In this document: piece by piece, positions 14,294 to 18,687 of the stretch | Layout: each line of letters starts with the position of its first letter | Numbering within the stretch: the stretch's first letter is position 1 | Origin: Acidimicrobiales bacterium | GTDB lineage: Bacteria; Actinomycetota; Acidimicrobiia; Acidimicrobiales; JABEUL01 | DNA length: 18,687 bases | Reading direction: 5' to 3' | NCBI GenBank assembly: GCA_027451605.1 | Contig: DAIDJA010000001.1 | Coordinates: forward strand, 1-18,687 | Program-made: the position numbers and the translations under genes | The notes under the pieces: model-generated | Database searches by the model: none | Seen by the model: the letters and a program-made list of their open reading frames with translations, nothing else | Told to the model about the DNA's origin: nothing

Positions 14294-15370
14294 TTGTCAA
14301 AGTTTATAATCATAAACCCGGATAGAAGGCCGTCAGGTCTTAGCGTTCGGAGTCAGAATTGGGAAACTCTCTGTAAACTTAAGGGGCTGGAATTTGAGAT
14401 CATCAAAGCATCGATATCAATAAATTTTAAGGTACTATTTAAAAATCTTAAATACCTTAAATTTGTTCTGACCGGTAAAATGGCCCTTGAAGCTCTACTT
14501 GTTGACTTTGGATATATTTTTAACCGACTCGATGAGATCAACGATGATGAAGGTATCCTAAAAATTACTGTCTTAACCCAGCGAGCTTTCAACCCGGAGT
14601 TATTAAAACTAAATGTTCCGGTTATTTTAGATTATGTGGATTTACTTTCAATTAGCTACAATCAAAGATCGGTAATTGATCGTTCGCATATTAAGAAATT
14701 TGCTTATAAAGTCCTTGCCAAACAGTCAAAAAGATTTGAAAGTTACGATGAAGACAATATATCTTATTCAACGAATCCCACTGAAGCAGAAAAAGTCAGC
14801 GGCAGATATTTTCCGATCCTCATCAAAGAAGATTTAATTAACTCAAAAAATATAAGTGGCTTTAAATGGGAAATAATATTTATGGGATCGCTGGACTATC
14901 CGCCAAATATCTGTGCAATAAGGGCAATAAGTGAAACTATTATTCCCGGGATACGCAAAAGCTTGGGCGAGGTATCAGTTTGCATCGCCGGAAGACGACC
15001 CACTAAAGAGGTTAAATCTATAATCAGACTCATTGACGCCGAATTGGTGGAAGACTTTATAAAGCCCCAGGACGTTTTATGCTTTTCTAAATTGGCAACA
15101 AGTCCGGTATATTTGGCAAGCGGATTTCAAAACAAAATACTCGAAGCTGCCGTATTAAAAGTTCCCCAAATTATTTCAGACAGCTCATCGGCACCGTTTA
15201 AAGAAATTGACGGAATAGTTATAGCTAAATCAGACAACGAATTTATCGATAAAACGGTGGAATTTCTTGGTAATTTTTCCACTTATAAACAGCGCGCTAT
15301 TAATATTTCAGCGCAAGTAACTGAACTATTTTCTCCGAAAAAATACCTTCAAATTTTGGATGAGTACTAA
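14294..15370 (+). CDS. GT4-like (GT-B fold) glycosyltransferase
   Basis: Putative cytosolic glycosyltransferase of 358 residues, the only gene on the plus strand. The N-terminal half is poorly conserved, as is usual for GT-B acceptors. The C-terminal donor half shows the GT4 pattern: IIFMGSLDYPPNICAIRA (194-211), VCIAGRRPTKEV (229-240), a VEDFIKPQDVLCF stretch, PVYLASGFQNKILEAA (271-286) with the conserved Glu284, and VPQIISDSS. The usual PLRxGxGxxxKxLE motif is degenerate (PVYLASGFQNKILE), so donor binding may be altered. The start is TTG with AGGGA upstream; no in-frame ATG fits. It shares a divergent promoter region with the GH5 gene and runs convergent with the SDR gene, 23 bp apart with no terminator seen. 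The donor and acceptor sugars cannot be told. Confidence 0.8.
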   Translation: MSKFIIINPDRRPSGLSVRSQNWETLCKLKGLEFEIIKASISINFKVLFKNLKYLKFVLTGKMALEALLVDFGYIFNRLDEINDDEGILKITVLTQRAFNPELLKLNVPVILDYVDLLSISYNQRSVIDRSHIKKFAYKVLAKQSKRFESYDEDNISYSTNPTEAEKVSGRYFPILIKEDLINSKNISGFKWEIIFMGSLDYPPNICAIRAISETIIPGIRKSLGEVSVCIAGRRPTKEVKSIIRLIDAELVEDFIKPQDVLCFSKLATSPVYLASGFQNKILEAAVLKVPQIISDSSSAPFKEIDGIVIAKSDNEFIDKTVEFLGNFSTYKQRAINISAQVTELFSPKKYLQILDEY

Positions 15371-15393
15371 GGATTCACGGCAACCTAACATAT

Positions 15394-16131
15394 TTAAGAG
15401 TTAAGTGACCATCCTCCGTCGGCCAGTACTACCTCTCCGGTAACATATTTGGAAATGATAACTCCTATAACGGCATCGGCAACATCTTCGGGCATACCTG
15501 ATCGTTTTAGGGGGGCTTGTTGGGCCACTATTTCGTGAGCAATATCCCAGTCCTGAGTCCACGGCGTCTGAATTAAACCGGGGGCAACAGCATTGACCCT
15601 AACTTTCGGACCTAGCGTCTTAGCCAACAATTTAGTCATATGGTTGATCGCGGCTTTTGAAACTGCATATGGAATTGAACTGCCGGTTGGACGCAAAGAT
15701 GCAATTGAAGAAATATTTATAATAATACCGTCATCACTTTTTTCAAGATGCTTATAAGCCATTGAACACATCTGCCAAGTCCCAAAAACATTTACCTCAA
15801 AAATTTCCTTCCATACGTCAACATCTGCTTTTTCAATATCACTGTGAGAAATAAGTTTTGTAATTCCGGCATTGTTTACCAATATGTCCAATCGACCAAA
15901 CTCTTCCAGAGCAAAATCTATTAAATTCTGGCATTCATCTTTACTTGAAATATCAGCCCTGAAATATTTGGAATTTGGTATCGAAGCAGCTACTTCCCTT
16001 CCGGAAGCTTCGGATTTTGCTGAATTTATGACTACACGTGCACCATATTCTGCAAGTTGAACCGCTATTGCCTTTCCGATTCCAGAGCTGGATCCGGTAA
16101 CAATTGCAACCTTATCCTTTAAATCTATCAT
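15394..16131 (-). CDS. Short-chain dehydrogenase/reductase (SDR family)
   Basis: Classical SDR oxidoreductase of 245 residues. Cofactor loop TGSSSGIG (12-19), NNAG (86-89), Asn114 and the catalytic Ser142, Tyr155 and Lys159 (YAVSKAA) are all present; the tail VTGEVVLADGGWSLNS is typical of the FabG/glucose-dehydrogenase type. The end of beta-2 is VVINSAKS, without an acidic residue, which suggests NADP(H) preference. There are two successive ATG codons, at 16134 and 16131. I choose the second because TATAAT lies exactly 7 nt before it, as expected for a leaderless start; the difference is one Met. The substrate is unknown; FabG-like ketoreduction or sugar/alcohol oxidation are both possible. 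It stands alone, 40 bp after the dGTPase-family gene. Confidence 0.9.
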   Translation of the reverse strand: MIDLKDKVAIVTGSSSGIGKAIAVQLAEYGARVVINSAKSEASGREVAASIPNSKYFRADISSKDECQNLIDFALEEFGRLDILVNNAGITKLISHSDIEKADVDVWKEIFEVNVFGTWQMCSMAYKHLEKSDDGIIINISSIASLRPTGSSIPYAVSKAAINHMTKLLAKTLGPKVRVNAVAPGLIQTPWTQDWDIAHEIVAQQAPLKRSGMPEDVADAVIGVIISKYVTGEVVLADGGWSLNS

Positions 16132-16138
16132 CATGGAA

Positions 16139-16144
16139 ATTATA
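16139..16144 (-). promoter_or_regulatory. -10 element of the SDR gene
   Basis: Perfect TATAAT on the minus strand, 7 nt before the second of two tandem ATG codons, inside a 40-bp gap. No Shine-Dalgarno is present. A TTGGGT lies 20 bp further upstream. It is consistent with a leaderless transcript. Confidence 0.45.
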
Positions 16145-16174
16145 GTCCAAACTCAATAACATTCACCCAAGGAT

Positions 16175-17341
16175 TTATATTCTCATCGGCTTGGGTAAAT
16201 TCGAATGTAAATAGCCCAATTTATTAACCGCCAAATCAATCACAAACTTATCAGTCATTTTTGCGACGTATTCTACTGCGGTTATAGTCGGCGATTCTTG
16301 AATTTTTCTGTTAGTTTCATTTTCATCAAGATCGGTAGTCGAAAGAATTAAATTTTTAAGTTCAATCTTGTCAAGGACCAAAAACTCAACTACTTTTCTA
16401 AGCAACTTGACAATTTTTTCGGTCTGCTCAACCGAGTCGTCACGCATATAAATATTTTCATAATTAAATTTTCTAAACTCTCCCAATGCAGTGGCGGTTT
16501 TTGTGTCCATGGATATAATGCCTGATTTGATGGAAGAAGATATTACCGCAGATATAAATAAATTCAGCTGACGACTTCTTTCAAGACCAACTGTTTCGGT
16601 TACTGCTTCAGGTAAGTCATTTTCTTTTACGATGCCGGCAATTTTGGCATCTTCAAAGTCATGGCAAACATAGGCGATCCTGTCGGCCCAACTTACCACT
16701 TGTCCTTCCTGAGTACTCGGTGATGGCTTGGACCAGGTATGATTCCTAATTCCGTCTAATGTTTCAGAACATAAATTTAAACTTTTAAGGGCAATATCTG
16801 CTCCAAAACTTGCATGATCAAAACCGTCAGGTAAAAATATTGACAATGCCGCTTCGCTGGCATGTCCTCCCGGACCGTGTCCACAATCGTGACCGAGGGC
16901 GATTGCTTCTGTTAAGTCAACATTTAAATTTAATGCCCTTGAAATGGAAGTTGCAACTTGATTCACTTCCAATGCATGGGTAAGCCTTGTGCGCTGATGG
17001 TCAGAGGGAAAAATAAATACCTGAGTTTTTCCGGCTAGCCTTCTGAAGACCGTGCTGTGTAAAATCCGATCCTTATCTTTTTGAAAACAAGTTCTGAATT
17101 TATCAGGTACCTCCGGTTGACTTCTATTTCCGGCACCTTCGGAAAATGTAGCCCTTGGAGAAAGTACCAATTTTTCAATGTTTTCTCTGTTCTCTCTGAG
17201 ATTCGAGGTATTTACGTCAAACGGAAAATAAAAGTCCGGTTCGTCTCCGTGAGCTAAAACAAAATCCTGTTTGTAGCCTATTCCCCTCATAGTTGAGGCC
17301 CAATTCAAACTTTGATCTTTAAATTCACTTAATGCTGTCAT
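16175..17341 (-). CDS. dgt: dGTPase-family HD-domain deoxynucleotide triphosphohydrolase
   Basis: Predicted to hydrolyse dNTPs to deoxynucleoside and triphosphate, controlling the dNTP pool. The 388 residues include the family N-terminal block SPRATFSEGAGNR (61-73) and FRTCFQKDKDRILHSTVFRRL region (82-102), KTQVF, then the HD site: RTRLTHALEV with His122, His151-Asp152 in LGHDCGHGPGGH, and Asp220 in WADRIAYVCHD. The usual GHxPFGH is GHGPGGH here. The last 120 residues fit the HD-associated C-terminal domain. About 55 residues before the family block are extra; they include WASTMRGIGY and have no motif I know. ATG 17341 has no Shine-Dalgarno. The gene lies 85 bp after clpC. Substrate range (dGTP only or several dNTPs) cannot be read from sequence. 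Confidence 0.88.
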   Translation of the reverse strand: MTALSEFKDQSLNWASTMRGIGYKQDFVLAHGDEPDFYFPFDVNTSNLRENRENIEKLVLSPRATFSEGAGNRSQPEVPDKFRTCFQKDKDRILHSTVFRRLAGKTQVFIFPSDHQRTRLTHALEVNQVATSISRALNLNVDLTEAIALGHDCGHGPGGHASEAALSIFLPDGFDHASFGADIALKSLNLCSETLDGIRNHTWSKPSPSTQEGQVVSWADRIAYVCHDFEDAKIAGIVKENDLPEAVTETVGLERSRQLNLFISAVISSSIKSGIISMDTKTATALGEFRKFNYENIYMRDDSVEQTEKIVKLLRKVVEFLVLDKIELKNLILSTTDLDENETNRKIQESPTITAVEYVAKMTDKFVIDLAVNKLGYLHSNLPKPMRI

Positions 17342-17400
17342 AATTAAATAATGACAGCAAAGTGCTACAAAATTGCAGAAAATATTGGTTTAATCAGTAA

Positions 17401-17418
17401 ACTGTTTTGCGACTGTTT
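17401..17418. repeat. Direct repeat ACTGTTT with 11-bp period between clpC and dgt
   Basis: ACTGTTT at 17401-17407 and again at 17412-17418, one helical turn apart, 60-77 bp upstream of the dgt start and just after the clpC stop. This is the arrangement of tandem activator half-sites, but two 7-bp copies could arise by chance. Confidence 0.3.
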
Positions 17419-17426
17419 AAATGAAA

Positions 17427-18687
17427 TTAAGATTCCGTCGGTTCGGTCGGATCAAAAGGACCCGGGGCTCCGGCGAGCTCCATCGAAGGAGGGGTAAATC
17501 CTTCCATGGATCGGAATTTGAGTTCATCGTTTTCAACCTCTACGATAATAGTATCTCCGACGTTGAACTCCTTCCAAAGGATCTTTTCGCTCAATGGGTC
17601 TTCAACAAGCTGTTGAATAGCCCTACGAAGCGGTCGGGCACCGAGTTGTTTATCATACCCTCTGGCACCGAGATACTTTTTGGCATCAAGAGAAAGTTCC
17701 AAAGAATAACCCATGTCTTCAAGTTGAGACTGAACTCTTTTTATCATAAGATCAACTATTTCAACAACTTCTTCTTCAGATAAGGTGTGGAATACGATAA
17801 CATCATCAATTCTGTTCAAGAATTCCGGCTTAAAGTGTCCCTTAAGAGCTTCATTCAGCTTCTGCTTCATATGCTCGTAAGTTACTGCTTCGGAACCCTT
17901 GGAAAAACCGATTGAAGTTTTACCCAAATCACCGGTACCTAGGTTTGACGTCATTATTAATACTGTATTTTTAAAGTCAACAGTCCTGCCTTGAGCATCA
18001 GTTAACCTTCCGTCTTCGAGAATCTGAAGCAAAGTATTAAAAATATCGGGATGTGCCTTTTCGATTTCATCAAACAATACCACTGAAAATGGCTTTCTTC
18101 TAACGGATTCAGTCAGTTGACCGCCTTCATCATATCCAACGTATCCCGGAGGAGATCCTACTAAACGACTAACCGTATGTTTTTCCATGTATTCACTCAT
18201 GTCCAATTGAATTAAAGCATCTTCGTCGCCAAAAAGCAGTTCTGCCAGTGCTTTGGCAAGTTCAGTTTTTCCTACGCCAGTGGGACCCAAGAATATAAAC
18301 GAACCCGAAGGTCGCTTGGGGTCCTTCAACCCGGCTCTGGTTCTTCTTATAGCTTTAGAAAGTGCCGTTATTGCCTGATTTTGTCCGACAATCCTCTTAT
18401 GGAGCTCGTCTTCCATTCTGAGTAGTTTCGCCGTCTCTTCTTCGGTCAACTTATAAACCGGTATGCCCGTCCAAGTAGCCAATACTTCGGCGATTACCTC
18501 TTCATCCACTATGTCAAAGAGATCAACTCCTTCGGCACGCATTTTTGATTCAACCTGCTGTCTTTCGGCAATTAATGCAAGTTCTTGCTCTTTTAAGGAA
18601 TTTTCAAGTTCGAAATTTTGCTTTCCGGCAGCCACTTTTTGATCTTTACGTAACGATTCAATTTGATTATCTAAATCTTTGAACGAT
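17427..18687 (-). CDS. clpC: ATP-dependent Clp protease ATPase subunit ClpC, C-terminal part (cut by window edge)
   Basis: AAA+ unfoldase that feeds proteins to ClpP. The frame is open to the right edge, so the gene begins outside the window and the GTG at 18635 is not its start. The 419 visible residues are the end of the middle coiled-coil region (about the first 45), the linker TWTGIPVYKL, and the D2 ATPase: Walker A GPTGVGKT (about 18264-18287), Walker B VVLFDEIEKAH, sensor-1 TSNLG, FKPEFLNRIDD (arginine-finger region) and sensor-2 GARPLRR. The ClpP-docking region VGSPPGYVGYDEGGQLTE is present. FLNRIDDVIVFH and IGFSKGSE closely resemble mycobacterial ClpC1, which supports an actinobacterial origin. 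The C-terminal tail is short, acidic and Pro-rich (GPFDPTEPTES). Confidence 0.97.
   Translation of the reverse strand, partial: SFKDLDNQIESLRKDQKVAAGKQNFELENSLKEQELALIAERQQVESKMRAEGVDLFDIVDEEVIAEVLATWTGIPVYKLTEEETAKLLRMEDELHKRIVGQNQAITALSKAIRRTRAGLKDPKRPSGSFIFLGPTGVGKTELAKALAELLFGDEDALIQLDMSEYMEKHTVSRLVGSPPGYVGYDEGGQLTESVRRKPFSVVLFDEIEKAHPDIFNTLLQILEDGRLTDAQGRTVDFKNTVLIMTSNLGTGDLGKTSIGFSKGSEAVTYEHMKQKLNEALKGHFKPEFLNRIDDVIVFHTLSEEEVVEIVDLMIKRVQSQLEDMGYSLELSLDAKKYLGARGYDKQLGARPLRRAIQQLVEDPLSEKILWKEFNVGDTIIVEVENDELKFRSMEGFTPPSMELAGAPGPFDPTEPTES

Noticed and set aside
14277..14309. 10-residue frame overlapping the glycosyltransferase start
   Set aside because: Too short, no ribosome site of its own and out of frame with the downstream gene.
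18633..18687. GTG at 18635 as the clpC start
   Set aside because: The frame stays open to the window edge and the residues upstream continue the coiled-coil pattern; the N-terminal domain and D1 ATPase are simply outside the window.

Overview
The window looks like chromosomal DNA of a moderately AT-rich actinobacterium. The strongest evidence is the ClpC D2 domain and C-terminus, which closely follow the mycobacterial ClpC1 pattern. The order sucC-sucD-purN-purH, the PcrA with a Tudor-like tail, and the PurN and dGTPase sequence styles agree with this. Several proteins (MetF, FolD, PurH, dGTPase) remind me of Acidimicrobiia, but that narrower placement is inference from memory. I see no mobile elements, phage genes, rRNA, tRNA or CRISPR arrays. 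Thirteen of the fourteen protein genes lie on the minus strand.

Right-to-left in the direction of transcription, 6651 to 1 is a metabolic block: sucC, sucD, purN, purH, folD, metF and the start of icd. The first six are spaced 14-38 bp apart and read as one operon. They join succinyl-CoA ligase of the TCA cycle to folate one-carbon metabolism: FolD makes the 10-formyl-THF consumed by PurN and PurH, and MetF diverts methylene-THF to methyl-THF. icd follows after a 119-bp gap. That gap contains a perfect DosR/DevR-type core box (GGGACTAAAGTCCC), so icd may respond separately to hypoxia or redox stress.

Upstream of sucC is a 431-bp non-coding stretch (6652-7082). It holds a plausible sigma70-type promoter, a run of three hairpins between that promoter and the sucC ribosome binding site, a dyad around the -35 element, and a 20-bp tandem duplication. 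It is the best candidate in the window for undescribed regulatory RNA.

Next, 7083-8246 is a two-gene unit: a seven-TM PAQR/hemolysin III-family protein and a stand-alone B12-binding mutase subunit (methylmalonyl-CoA mutase type). The mutase product, succinyl-CoA, is the SucCD substrate. Then come pcrA (8464-10680), a D-cysteine desulfhydrase-like PLP enzyme with an operator-like dyad at its start (10707-11839), and a large secreted lipoprotein of the endoglycoceramidase-like GH5 group (11908-14091). A GT4-like glycosyltransferase is transcribed away from the GH5 gene on the plus strand (14294-15370); together these two look like an accessory surface-glycan patch. An SDR oxidoreductase, a dGTPase-family HD hydrolase and the C-terminal half of ClpC close the window.

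Several genes (icd, the SDR and perhaps the desulfhydrase-like gene) have no Shine-Dalgarno sequence but have a TANNNT hexamer 7-8 nt before the start codon, which suggests leaderless transcription. The genes inside the sucC operon carry clear AGGAG-type sites.
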